Source: Amanita rubescens (taxonomy: Eukaryota; Basidiomycota; Agaricomycetes; Agaricales; Amanitaceae). From it: a DNA stretch of 34,280 bases. Each line of letters begins with the position of its first letter. Positions within the stretch are counted from its first letter, which is position 1. The notes below the pieces were generated by a model. It made no database searches, was not told where the DNA came from, and saw only the letters and a program-made list of their open reading frames with translations. The stretch covers positions 1 through 34,280 of the forward strand of contig WION01000552.1 in NCBI GenBank assembly GCA_015039365.1, given 5' to 3'. Positions 1 to 11,066 of the stretch are shown in pieces. The translations under genes and the position numbers were made by a program.

Positions 1-437
1 AGGTCAACCGCAATGCAACCAGGCTTGCCTAGGATGAACTCTGTCGGGGTCATCCATATGGCTTTATCCCGCCCGCTACCACCGCCCGCGGGGAGTCAAC
101 CTTGGAGAGGTCCAACGATTTATGGAAGAATAGAGGCAGATTTTGCCGTGTCAATGGGACCTGTTCCGATCACGTTCAGCACCGATCCGTTTCCGGCTAA
201 GATGACAAAGGCGTCTACGGTATCCTATAGGCCCACGACGGCGCCCATTCCGCACCCGACGAGCGGAATGATGATGATGAAGACTCCAACCCCTCCCGCA
301 CCGAAACAGCCGACGCAGCTTGTCGAGCGTGCCGCTACGGTACATCATACCGCTTCTAACGTCATTCCGCGAACTGGGTTTTCGCCCAGAGCGCCCGGCG
401 CGAGACCTCGTTCGAGGAGTTTTTCAGGATTTGATTC
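1..437. other. Left edge, unresolved (possible 5' exon of the TBC gene)
   Basis: The plus strand is open from position 13 to 558, and its last part (about 360-437) is Ser/Arg-rich in the style of the TBC protein's N-terminus. A donor near 438 joined to an acceptor at 529 would link it in frame to the Ser-rich exon around 530-906, but this junction is a guess. The minus strand also has hydrophobic stretches here, so part of the region may belong to an oppositely oriented gene leaving the window. I could not decide between these readings. Confidence 0.25.
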
Positions 438-529
438 GTCAGCTCCTATTGCTGAGGATTCGTCGTCTGGACTGAAAAGGCGAGTTGCTTTAGCATTAGG
501 TTTAATTAAATTAAAATTTCCCACTCTAG

Positions 530-2582
530 ATATCCTGATAGTACAGAGCTTGACGTAAAGCGTTCGTTTTCTTCTGGCAACGTGGCAGTCTCGACCTCGG
601 TTCCCGCATCTCCGACCGCGTCGTCAGTGTCATCAGCAGCAGCAGCAGCACCTTTTGCGAAGTCTATCGCTAAATCGTCGCCTCTTCGTCCTTCGCCACT
701 TTCGTTGCTACAGAATAGTTTGGGTCCTCCTGTGAACAATGATTCTGAGCGGCTCGGCCCTCCCACTTCACCTGTTGTCAGCGTCAATAACGCTTACATA
801 CCGGGAGTTTTGCAGCCTGGCCCTGGTCCAAGTTTACCGGCCATCATTACCGTCGCGTCCAAGTTGGGACTTACTGACTCTCCTGGCTCACGACAGCTAG
901 AAACTCGTGCGTTTTGTCCAGCTCTCTTTCTGATTGCTGACTAATATTAGCTCATTAGCAGCATCGAGCCAACATTCTGGACCTTTATCGCCTATCGAGC
1001 TGACGTCCGAGAAACAGTCTCAGAGCATTCGACCGTCTATCGACACCGACTCTGCGTCTATTATCAGCGATTCCCGATCATTCTTTGCAGTTGGCTCATC
1101 GCCCGCCGCGGGGAGGCAAAACTCGCTGAGGACAAAGTTGTCGCTACCCAATCTTCGGAAGCGTAGAAGCAAACAAGACGAAACGTCCAGTTTGGGCTCA
1201 TGTTCGCAAACGGCCGAAAACGTGGATACAGTGCAAGTCAAAGATACCGATTTTGAACTTGTGCGGCCGAATCTTCCGTTTATTTCGACAGGTCGAAATA
1301 GCGAGGAGTTGGGGAAGGACGGGTTGTTGGAGCCTCCCTCGGGGCCGATTTCTCCAGGGAGCCCTGCGATGTCAACCTATTCTTTCCGGTCGGGAGCTGG
1401 GCTGTCGGATTCTCCTTCGCGGAATTCGCCGAGGACGGATCCGCCTCTGTCGCCTCTCAAGATTGCGCAAGAGAACGAACACTCGATCGATGCGCATCGA
1501 CAGCGGGAACTTCGGTGGGTGTCGTTGATGGCGTCCGTGTTACCGGTGCAAGCGAGAAAGACGAAAAAGATCAAAAAGATGTTGTTGGAAGGCGTTCCGG
1601 CATCGGTGAGGTATCTCGTGTGGTCGCACGTGACGAATGGGAAGGGGAGGACCGTTGCGGGGGTGTATGCGCAGTTGTGTTCGAGGGGGCATGTGGCGGC
1701 TTCGGAGAGGATCGAGGCGGATGTTTTTCAGTCTTTTAGGGAACATCCCCAGTTGCAGGGGAAGGAAAGTCCGGTTTTGACCGTGTTGCAGGCGTATCTC
1801 AACATGGTTCCGGATATCCGATATAACATTGGTATGGTCTGAGCAATCGTGGCGTGTCGCGGCTGACTTGTATGATAGGTTTGACTAGAATCGTTGGACA
1901 ACTTTTGCTTCAGGGACCGGAAGAAGAAGTGTTCTGGATCTTTGTCTCTCTGATGGACAGCTACCTTCGACCTTACTTTTCGACTAATAATACCCAGCTT
2001 GAAGTTGATGCGACGCTGTTCAGTCGTGCGCTCGAGAATAACGATTCGCAGTTAGCGAAGCGGATCTTGATGGATATGAGTATCCCGCCGGAGGTTATTT
2101 GCGCTGATTGGTATGTGTGATGTTGTTGAGGTTGATACATGTAATAGCTGAATTTGGGAACGCTAGGTTCAAGTCGGTCTTTGCGAATACCCTTCCAACT
2201 GACTACGTCAATCGAGTGTGGGATATCTTCATGTATGAAGGTCAGTTAGTTCCGATTGACGCTAAGCGCCACGTCTAACGATTATTATCAAGGCATTCCA
2301 TTCCTCATTCGGGTCGGTCTCGCGGTCCTCAACTGCTGTCGCGTGCAGATACTTCAAGTGACTAGCGACAAGATGGTGCTCGATATCATTCGCCACCCAC
2401 CGCTGAGGTTACTCCCTCCCAGTCCTGACGCTCTCGTTTCTTTGGCGTTGGATCAAAAGCTGAAGGACGACGATATCCGGAAGCAGCGTATTAAAATGGA
2501 AGCTCAGGTCAAGCGTCAGACGCAAGCGCAAGTACCGCGCAAGAGTACCGCGATTGCGACGATTTCGTTACCCAGGACTTGA
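530..2582 (+). CDS. TBC (Rab-GAP-like) domain protein, probably catalytically inactive
   Basis: TBC domains normally accelerate GTP hydrolysis by Rab GTPases in membrane traffic. Exons that read in frame are about 530-906, about 959-1831, 1879-2110, 2167-2240 and 2293-2582 (stop TGA). The intron near 907-958 could instead be 911-950. The N-terminal half is Ser/Pro-rich and probably disordered. The TBC domain starts near 1510, with the R-x-x-x-W motif (SVRYLVW, about 1604). The second motif reads IEADVFQ, with Gln where the arginine finger of IxxDxxR should be. The third reads RYNIG across the 1831/1879 splice, with Ile in place of the glutamine finger of YxQ. The C-terminus (about 2450-2560) is charged and helical (LKDDDIRKQR). 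No ATG fits upstream of the Ser-rich exon, so the start lies further 5' in the unresolved left edge. The family call is firm; loss of activity is inferred. Confidence 0.82.
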
Positions 2583-3880
2583 AGCTCGTTCGCTTCCTCT
2601 ATGGAAGCACAGAAACATACATAATCGTAACCGTATATACTAATCATTAGGTGAAACCTTCTTACACCTTGTCATTATTAAGCTTTACCCCGCTTCATGG
2701 ACAATGGACATGCGCATGCAATGTAGATACGACATATATACCCCCTCACGTGCCTGTTTTCAATTGAACCATATATTGCCTTAATTAACGGCATTTTACA
2801 TGCGTTGGCTCGGCTAACTGTCAGTGTTTAGTCTAGAATGCATGGGCATATTGCGGCGCTGGAAGCCAGGACACATGGGGATATCTGTTGCCTTAATTGA
2901 CTTGACTGTGCTAGCATAAGTATTTAGATTGTCACAGCTCGCTCGAAGCGATGTTTCAAGTGCTCGTCTCCGAACGCGGCCTTTCGTAAAGGGCCGCTTA
3001 TAGCGGCTTATTCTTCGGCCCCTGGCGTGTCATTGTCATTACGTATTCCTAGTCACTTTAGCTTTTGGCAGCTTTCATAACTGTAGTGTAGAATGATCGG
3101 TCTTTCGTGTCGCTTACATTGCAAGGTAAGAACGGTGTCGAGCAAGTGTTAAGTTAGAGAGGGTTCGATTCGACTTCGAAGTCACACAGAAACCACCTAA
3201 CAATAGTACGCCATCAGAATCTGGGGGACAGAGCTTATCAGAAGCTTCAACGTGTTCGGTACAGGAATGAAACCTTGTTACAAAGCTTTGAAAGTGACAG
3301 GCGCACGTTAGAATCGAGGGTCTTTACTTGAATAGCCGAGAAAGAAATTCTAGCCAATGCGATGAGCATGTGACGACGCGTGGTATCCTTTCATGTTCTT
3401 CGTCAAAGACGATATCTGTCCTGCCATGCATGGATCTAGATTTCTATGAATATCACATCACCCATTCATCAGGCCCACGGGCTCTGGCAAAGGTCAAGCG
3501 CCCTTCCCTATACGCAAGTGTGAACCTAAATCATGGTCGGCATGACCGAGGAACCAGAAAGATTGGGATGTTTAAAAGTGTTTTATATTGTGAATGAGAG
3601 TGCTTAACGATCGGAGGGAATCATGAGCCTACTTTCTAAATTGTCGCCAGCATCGAAAGAACAGGATTCCACTGCCATTTTTCTCGCCGGTTCGTTATGT
3701 CCCCTTCTGAACGGTGGAACGGCAGTTTGTGGGAGGGCTGCATGAGGCCGCCTTACAAATCTTCCGGCGGGCGGCGGCGGAGTTTAAACCGACGACTCCG
3801 ACGCTGTAGGACTAAATCCAGATGGACAGCCCGACGTGTTCAAGCTGACTTGCAATTTGAACTGTCTAGTGTTGCTGTAC
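2583..3880. other. Intergenic, no supported gene
   Basis: AT-richer sequence downstream of the TBC gene. Short open frames (for example 3328-3597) have no start context, splice partners or recognisable motif. I see nothing functional that I can defend. Confidence 0.5.
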
Positions 3881-3891
3881 TGATTATGAGA

Positions 3892-3957
3892 GGTATATAT
3901 AAGGGCCTTCATTCAAGGCCACTGGCACATCGCCACTTCTAGAACTCAAGCTTCAAC
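3892..3957 (+). promoter_or_regulatory. TATA-like box and leader before a lost gene
   Basis: A TATATATAAG box at about 3892-3901 stands roughly 57 bases before an ATG at 3958, with a C-rich leader between. This is the usual layout of a strongly transcribed fungal gene. The frame after the ATG (67 codons) resembles nothing I know, and the sequence soon runs into F-box remains, so the promoter may have outlived its gene. Confidence 0.4.
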
Positions 3958-4289
3958 ATGACTGGACTCATGCATCCCATCCGCAACGTTGGCAGCATTT
4001 CCCCAAGCTATTCCCTATACCTTCTCCTCACTTCACCTGATCACGCCACTACCCAATGGAACAATGGTAGCGTTCATATGTCTACCAAGTCTAGAACTTC
4101 ACACATTCCTCTTGATGTGCCAACTCAGCCAAGAGAGGAAAGTATCCCACCCCGTCCATGACTTCGAGGAAGACAATCCCAGCTCGCTTTGCCAAGCAAG
4201 CAAAAGCAGCTCAAAGTCAATGCGGGAGTAGTCCTGAGGACGAGTTCGACGAGCTAAGGGATGAAAGCCCTCCGCTTTACCCAAATCTA

Positions 4290-5150
4290 GGCGAGCAAAT
4301 CAATGGCAGGCGGAGAGGGAATGCCATATCGGCACGTAATTCGCGTCGCTGACGTTTGCAACGGATGGAAGAGCCTGGAGAAGCAACGTGACAGCCTCTT
4401 AAAACTCGTCCACAACTATCGCGATTATATTCTTGCGCTTCGCGCCAATTTCAGTAACAAAGGTATTTCGCTCCCAGAGCCTCCCTTTTTCAGGCCACCT
4501 TAATGCGAAAGTTTTGGTATGAGTCGTTTTTTAGCTCATTTACGCCCCATACATTTTGTGACGCTGTCTTGGTAGTTCAATTCAGGTTAAATAACATACA
4601 TTTCCTTGATCATAATGCGGGATTGGCATATCAAAGCTGTGCCTGCAGCTTGCGAAAGGAACATTCTGCAATACATGTTCGACAAGCTGGCAGTCCCCGA
4701 GACCATTTTCGAGAGTTATCCAAATATCCTGTCATCACTTTGTTTTATGCATGCTCTGCATGGTGGCTGGTTGCGCCATACACACTCCGGTGTTTAGGCC
4801 TCTTGCTTGGACCGCAACCGAGCACATGGAAACATCTTCCAGCCCAGCTACGAAACCTCGTGAGCCTTGACCTCTGCGACTACTTTGGAGGGAATCTGGA
4901 GAGTAATATCTTGGCATAAATCGGAGTCGCTCGATCTTCGATTTGATATACATTCCAGGACGTGTTTTGATGTCATTCTTCGCCAAGGAACATCGCTTAT
5001 GCATTACAATCTACTGCCTACCTCAGATCCTCCATTTCTTACGATGAACGTCTTATCCCTCCTAAAATGGTGAGACTGCGGTTGCCTTGCTGTTGAGATA
5101 TTCGAACAAGGGTTGTTGGCTTGAGATGGTTCTTTTCGATAAATCAGATG
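4290..5150 (+). pseudogene. Decayed F-box protein, paralogue of the gene at 15283-16377
   Basis: Fragments in shifting frames match the intact F-box protein on the other side of the window. The clearest is at about 4955-5005, which encodes TCFDVILRQGTSL; that stretch is identical in the intact protein. Just upstream, about 4835-4900 reads like its leucine-rich stretch (LRNLVSLDLC versus LPNLVDLTLC). About 4720-4790 contains YACSAWWLVA, matching the second half of an F-box (YVCSAWRHII). In-frame stops and frame changes separate the pieces, so no full-length product is possible. How far upstream the relic extends (4290-4500) is uncertain. Confidence 0.65.
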
Positions 5151-5159
5151 TTACGTTAC

Positions 5160-6600
5160 TGTTCAAACTCCTTCGCTCGCAATCGCCAACAAGTTTCGTG
5201 TACGGCTCTACATCATATTCACGGTATTATGGCCATTTCTGATCTTCCCACTAGATTTACGTTCATTGATACGAGTTATTGGGAGAGGAAGTAGAGCACA
5301 AACCCAGCGCGTACACCGCTTAATCCAGCTATCCCTGTCCGAGTGACCTACGACAAGTTCCTTAGCTAACAACGACACCCATCTAAACCGTCGTAGCGGT
5401 CTATATGGGGTCACCACGCGAGATCGTGCATACGAACTTCTTTTTATCGGTGGTTTGTCGCGTGGCGGTTCCGAACAAACCGCTGCGGACGGAAGGCTCG
5501 CAAGGCGTGGGTGATTGAAGAGCAGGGTGCTGTCCATTGGAGTTAGTTTATGGTGAAAAACCTAGGAGCAAACACGTCGTCACGAGGCCTTGAAATTCGG
5601 AAACGCTACGTAGACTGCATGCTTGCCGAGGAACATCCAAAGTGATGCGGTACGAGTGCATTGGCATTGATCTCTGGATAAAGGCGACGGTCACAGTCAG
5701 CAGGCTAGCGCGAAAGAATAAAGGGCAAAAGCACGCGTTACTAATCTTATCAACGGCGTTTTCCGGTTTCCAACGCGCTCATCGCTCTGCTGAAAAACAA
5801 GACAGCGACAGCGCCCATTGGCATGATGTAGTACTTCCACGTCCTTGGGAACTTATGTCATACTGGTACGGACATGTTTTGGTCAACTTCCATATTTGGT
5901 GACATCGCTTCTCCGGGAGCAACGGACCTGCCTTCTCTGACAGCATTGAGCTCCCACCATTGCGAGTGGCATGTGGTTCATTTTGTCCCAATGCAACGCT
6001 GCCTGTCCCAGCGAACGCAACCACGACAGAAACAAAGTCTGTGTCATTTTGAATCCGGTTCCTGAAGCAGGGCATAGTCCAGCTAGCGAGTGAGACCAGG
6101 TCTGTTTTTTTCCTACCTTGCCACTCGACATGATCCGGGACTTGACTCCTGATAGACATGCCATCATTTGTGGTAGGGATCTGTTGTACAGGGAGCACTG
6201 ACGTCGCCTTCCGCCCTTCCTCATGTCATGCGAATGTCCCGCATTTGCACACCCCCCTCAGAGTTCATATCCGCGCGCCGTGGTGTCGTTTTCGTAATCC
6301 AATAGTCGCTAGGGAATAACGTCATGGATGCGGCTAGAGTGAGAAAGGGGCGTCATGTTCTTCCGGTTGAAAGGAGGTCCAGGACCAGGCACCAATGACG
6401 AAATGCGGAAAGTCTGGGTTCGCAGGGACTTTCAAGTTCATGACCGCAAAGTCCCACCCTGACGAACAAGATGACTATCACAAGCGCTAGCCTCCCTTTA
6501 TCCCCACATCGGCAAGGCACCCCGTCTTTCCTACGCTTAGATGGAGTGTGCTATCTATAACAGGCTTGACAATTGATCGCTTGGCCATCGCGTGGCTGCC
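5160..6600. other. Long intergenic stretch without a recognised gene
   Basis: Both strands have open frames of about 100-140 codons (for example minus 5779-6198 and minus 5208-5537). None has a convincing start, splice structure or motif, and overlapping frames on the two strands look equally open. The first part may be the tail of the F-box relic. I do not call a gene here. Confidence 0.4.
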
Positions 6601-6615
6601 ATGACTTTCTTCTAG

Positions 6616-6626
6616 AATATAAATAC
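6616..6626 (+). promoter_or_regulatory. TATA box of the three-module secreted protein
   Basis: AATATAAATAC lies about 32-42 bases before the ATG at 6658, followed by a pyrimidine-rich leader ending in CACC before the start codon. Position and sequence fit a classic fungal core promoter. Confidence 0.55.
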
Positions 6627-6657
6627 CCGTTCAAATCCGTCCTTCATTCCTCGCACC

Positions 6658-8670
6658 ATGGTTCCCTCTTGGTTCCTCGCGCTATCGGCTCTTCTGGTCA
6701 GCATTACTGACGTTGCTGCCACGGGTGGGTTCCCGCCTGTCGTGGCACCTCCCGGCGCTTGCGGAGTAGAACCTGCTGATGCTAGTTGCGCCACCGTCTT
6801 TCTCGAATGTGTCAATACGTTGGTACGTATCCAAGCTCTCTACAGCTTCGTATCGATAATGAGCATCATTTAGCAAACTAAATCGGATCCATATGGCAAC
6901 GAAGCTTGCGTCGCCGCCGCCTCGTGCTATCCCATGAACCCAGATTCATTCCTTGCTAACCTTTTCTGTCGCGTCGGTGGAGGTATGTTTGGAAATCCGC
7001 CCAAAAGCGCTAACATCCCTCGCGTCAATGCATCGGTATGACGGGTTGCAATCTAAGATACCTTGCATATATACTAAGACTTTACGCCCAGATTGCCACT
7101 CAAATGAGTGTTCAAGGCTTCAAGTATGCTACGTTCGAATCTTATGCGAGTTGGTACATCGGTATCACCTCTACTGCGAATCCCAAGGTGACCCCACTGT
7201 CCGTGGAGTGCCCCTAACTTCGATGTATGCGGCACCTAATTAACTCACAGGATTGATACCGCTTTCGTGAAGATGAGCTTTGATATCATGTTGGCATGGA
7301 CTGGCTTTTGTTCGACTGGAAAGATACCCGAGCAAAACCTCATCGACTGGTTCCAATTTTTCAGCTCCGTTAAAGGGCCATCTACGACTTGCGGTATTAT
7401 CAAGAATTGCCCGTTGACTAATTACCCATATACGATGGACTTGACGGTTACATGTGCCAAGGACAAAGTATGTTGACCATCTAATCTCTTCAAACGGTCA
7501 CTAAGATGCTACTCACAGAATGCAGTTTCCAACCCCTTCTCCATCAAATCCTGCGTAGCGGCTGGACTGAACTGGATAGATGGCGTCGATTCGTTCCTTG
7601 CAGCCGTCACCTGTCGGTACAATCTTAACTTTGGGACTAGCAAGAGCGTTCCTGCAAGCAATACTCTTCCGGCGCTCTCGTTTAATTTGCCAGTCGCGAA
7701 CCCTCCACCGTACACGCAGCAGAATTTCATCGATTTCACTTCCGGGCAGCTTTCGGCCATTGGAACGAGTGCCGTCCGTTTTCCTTCGACGTAAGTAGCC
7801 TCACCCACTAAATCCTTCAGTCCTTGACGCTTTCTTTTCAAGTAATGATTTCCTTACGCATACCTGGGCAATCATTGTTGCGTAAGTGGACAACTTGCTA
7901 TGAACCCGCTTCTCTTGGAGCTGATGACACTGTCGTTTAGGTGGACGAACTTTTGCTTGAGCGGTCAAGTTCCTCAGAAGAATTTGTCTGATTTCCTCAA
8001 GTACTCCCATTTGGCTCTTACGAGTACTACGTGCACGTGCCCCGCAGACCCCAACCCGAGTTGTGCGCAGCTTTTCAAGGTTTGCCTTACCTCTCCTGTG
8101 CGTCGTTCGCCGGACCCCTTTTTTTTTCATGATATTAATAGCTAATCAGACCATTCTTACGAACCCCTACGCCGATCGTAATTGTGTCTTGGCCGCTACA
8201 TGCTGTACGTAGCATCAACTTTTATCCTTGTCTGCTCTTTTTACGTTCATCTCACCATAGATAATGGTGGCGTGAAGGCATTTGGTAACGGTATCTCCTG
8301 TGCCAAGAATACCTTTGGCAGAAATACCAACCCGGAATTCTGGCCTCGGCTAACTGAAACTGCGAGTAACCTTTTTCCGGCGCTTTCCTTTGATTTTAAA
8401 CTATTAATTTAAGGTCTTTAACACTATCGGGAAGAACGGCGTCGCGAGTCAGCAAAACTACGTTGACGGGCTCTATGGTGCTCTTTCTAAGCTTCCTTCT
8501 CCAATTTGGCCGTCCAGGTAAATCATGCCAAATCTCTTTGCGATATCTGTCTGATTTGGAAAAGTGTGAGTTACGTCGTTGGCAGATGGACCATCATTAA
8601 GACCTGGACCGGCTTCCCCTCTGGCAACATTCCTTACAAGAATTTTGCCGATTGGACCCAATTCTCTTAA
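6658..8670 (+). CDS. Secreted protein of three related modules (11 exons)
   Basis: No family is recognised. Exons in frame: 6658-6822, 6874-7035, 7092-7198, 7251-7467, 7519-7790, 7843-7881, 7941-8079, 8150-8204, 8261-8361, 8414-8517 and 8586-8670, giving 481 residues. The exon 3/4 join could instead be 7187/7273. The protein opens with a signal peptide (FLALSALLVSITDVAA). Three modules of roughly 120-190 residues follow. Each has a cysteine-bearing start (ACVAAASC, SCVAAGLN, NCVLAATC), a middle part with Gln-Asn/Gly, and a block of the type WTGF-x-x-G-x-IP-x-x-N (WTGFCSTGKIPEQN, WTNFCLSGQVPQKN, WTGFPSGNIPYKN). The first two modules end with a PSTTC/TSTTC cysteine tail; the third stops before it. 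The intron 8362-8413 begins GC rather than GT. An extracellular or wall-associated role is inferred from the signal peptide and cysteines. Confidence 0.8.
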
Positions 8671-9099
8671 GGGATTGTTTACTTTTTTCACGGACTTGTC
8701 GAACACTGTGGAAATGGACAATTTTTTTGACTGATTTCGGACTTAATGGACCTAGTACTAGTGTAATCCTTTGTTGAAGAAAATGCTTGTAGAGTATGTA
8801 CAGAACTGCAATTTGTGGCAACGCTGAGAGCGTAAAAGTCATTTAACTTGAGATGTTACAACATTCCCTGTTGAAAACATCCCCTCTAGACTTGTCGGCG
8901 ACAGCCGTTGTCCCGATCGCCGCACTTATCAAAGGGAGAAAAACTCTAACGACGTTCGACCAAGCCCATTTCATCATTAAACCCGGAATTTCATCATCCC
9001 CCTTCATCTTTGCCTTCTCCTCTTCCGTGCCAATTTGGGTACCTTCTTTACCCTCAGCGGCAGCAGATTCGTAACCAGCCGCAATGATAGCTGGTGCAT

Positions 9100-9205
9100 T
9101 GTACAAAACCAGAGCAGCAATACTGTTATGAGCATTCCCACAAAGACACATCTGATGACACTGCCTGCAACCGCACCAGCGCTGAATTTAGATAAATGAA
9201 CAGAA
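9100..9205 (-). pseudogene. Decayed copy of the CFEM gene's transmembrane exon
   Basis: Read on the minus strand this stretch closely follows the transmembrane part of the neighbouring CFEM gene. It encodes SKFSAGAVAGSVIRCVFVG followed by a hydrophobic run, against SKIDGGEIAGIVIGCIIGG in the intact gene (about 9620-9720). It lacks the CFEM domain, a start codon and the cytoplasmic tail. It lies directly downstream of the intact gene in the same orientation, so it is most simply a partial tandem duplicate. The open frame at 8843-9151 is in a different reading frame and is not its product. Confidence 0.6.
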
Positions 9206-9227
9206 ATGCTATTTAAACCTCACCGAT

Positions 9228-10265
9228 TCAAAGCTCAGGGATATCAGCATAGTATTGTCCGACTTGGCCCCAATGATGTTCCGTGTTGGGAAGCAGTCCG
9301 CGTGGGCCTTCGTCTCTGAACCGAGGAGTTGTAGAGGATGTATGGATATCGTCGGGATCCTACAGCACTTATATCAGCATCCCAAGTCAAAATGGCAGCA
9401 ACGAATGCTTACGTAGGTTTTTTGAAGAGCATCCTGATATACTTGCTGCACAGGGGTCAAGGATATAGGTGGAGTATCAGTCCATGAAGGAGCCGAGGGA
9501 ACAGCTGGAGTGTGAGGTGAGGGAACAGCCGAAAGCTCAGTCAATGGATGCGGATCCGCTACCCTGCGTTCACTCGTCTGGGGCAACGTTCCAGGGTGAG
9601 GCCGGGAAGCCCTGTGATTCGTGTAAAGCCAGAACAGCAACGCTGAGATTAACGCCCCTCCAATTATACATCCGATGACGATGCCTGCAATCTCGCCACC
9701 GTCGATTTTAGATGAATGAGAAGTTGATGTCGAGGTCAATGTTGAAGAGCTAGTGCCAGCAGTATTAGTAGCGGCAGCGCCACTGGAGAAACTAGAGGGC
9801 GCGCTGGTGGCACCAGAAAACGCGGAGGAAGCACCGGAGCCGGTGGCAATGGAACTGCTGATGGAAAATGCACTGGAGCCTGTGACACGTCCGAATCAGC
9901 AATGCGATATGTTTAGTCTCATTACTCACCGCAAACGGCATTTTCGAGTTGTATAGCGGCCGCCGTGTCAGATGCTGAGCACTTGGACGTCAAGCACGCC
10001 ATAGCAGACTGTTGGTACGTGGTGTTGGTGCAAACACAAGAATCGACGCTGCAAATGCAAGTGTCAGTGCCCCAGACTTGTTGGCAGAGAGTAAAAGGAC
10101 GAACATGGACGTGCAAGCACCGTTGGTGCTCTGGAGAGCAGACTCCAAGCAGGTGAGAACACATTGGGGGATTTGGCTGGTGCTGGTGGGAGCAGCAGCG
10201 GTGTCAGTCTCGGTCTGGGCGTGGACGACGTCAGCGAGGATAGCAACAAGAACAAGAGGTAACAT
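9228..10265 (-). CDS. CFEM-domain, single-pass membrane protein
   Basis: CFEM domains are eight-cysteine extracellular modules of fungi found in adhesins, haem-binding proteins and receptor-like proteins. Exons on the minus strand: 10265-10111, 10048-9930, 9879-9413 and 9359-9228, giving 290 residues. In order: a signal peptide (LPLVLVAILADVVHA); a CFEM domain from IPQC to AVCG with spacing C-x3-C-x11-C-x2-D-x-C-x-C-x11-C-x4-C-x14-C and the usual Asp; a Ser/Thr/Ala-rich stalk; a transmembrane helix (GIVIGCIIGGALISALLFW) at about residues 155-175; and a roughly 115-residue cytoplasmic tail rich in Pro and His. The splice at 10110/10049 was chosen because it restores the exact cysteine spacing and has a CTGAC branch site. 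Stalk, helix and long tail suggest a surface receptor or wall sensor; that role is inferred. Confidence 0.88.
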
Positions 10266-10479
10266 GATCTAAGCAAAAATCAGTTTAACGAAAGGCACCA
10301 TGCACAATTAACGTGTACGGTCACCGCCGCTTTGGGCAACCCTCGATCTCACGCCTTGAAACCGAATTGCACTGCTCTTGCTCAAGCTAGCGTGGAGTTG
10401 TTTCAGTCTATAGAACGCGGTTGCATATATCGCGTTCGTCTCTGACGTTCTCCAACCTTGCCAATTCTACTCTCGCTAC

Positions 10480-10860
10480 TTCTTCATCAAGCTTTTCGTT
10501 CCCCAAGTGGCCTTATAAAGATGGTGAAAAGCCAACGTGGGTCTCCCTCGGCAAGATGTTTGTCAAGTATTCGGCGGATGGGATGCTGACGAGCCCGGGT
10601 GGAGAGGCGAAAGAGGCGCTCGAGTTGAACGCACTGTGTGGGTATCGGATGAGATTGAGAGATCGGATTATGGACCAGATGGTCGTTTTGGGAGGACCGT
10701 GGGCAGAAGTTAGGTTCCGAGAACGTGGAGGATAAGGATGACAAAATTTTCCCTCAAGTCATTCTCATGGGCACCGTCACCCACCGTGCGATTGAAAGAC
10801 TTGGTTAACAGCTTCCAACGCGAAAATACATTGGAAGGCCCCATGATCTGGACAGGAACG
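10480..10860 (+). pseudogene. Relic of mitochondrial DNA polymerase gamma (nuclear gene)
   Basis: DNA polymerase gamma replicates mitochondrial DNA. About 10500-10690 encodes a stretch with ADGMLTSPGGEAKEALELNA followed by RLRDRIMDQMVV, and 10740-10800 encodes IFPQVILMGTVTHRAIERL. From my knowledge of fungal Mip1 these match the region leading into the polymerase domain. Just after, WLTASNAK continues the family sequence in another frame. There is a frame change near 10725, a one-base loss near 10800, and a stop at about 10846. No upstream exonuclease domain or downstream polymerase motifs are present, so this is a fragment of a gene whose working copy must be elsewhere. Confidence 0.7.
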
Positions 10861-11066
10861 CCGTAGGTGCAGGCTATATCAACCCAGCAATTGGAAAAGC
10901 GCTTGCCACTCAAGTTGGCTTGGACGCCGTACAACTTCTTTTGAGCTTCGCTTTACTAATTTTCTTGTATACTCGAAGAATAATAACGTATATGAATTAA
11001 CATGTAATTCAGGTCTATATCCTACATTGTCATTGCACAACCGAGATCCGCAACTCCAACAGACGT

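Noticed and set aside
3150..3185. GGTTCGATTC resembling a tRNA B-box
   Set aside because: No matching A-box, no acceptor stem and no cloverleaf could be drawn around it.
5779..6224. Overlapping minus-strand frames of 113 and 139 codons
   Set aside because: No start context, splice partner, hydrophobic or conserved motif; frames overlap each other and plus-strand frames.
8843..9151. Minus-strand frame of 102 codons
   Set aside because: The real similarity to the CFEM membrane exon is in another frame, so this frame is chance.
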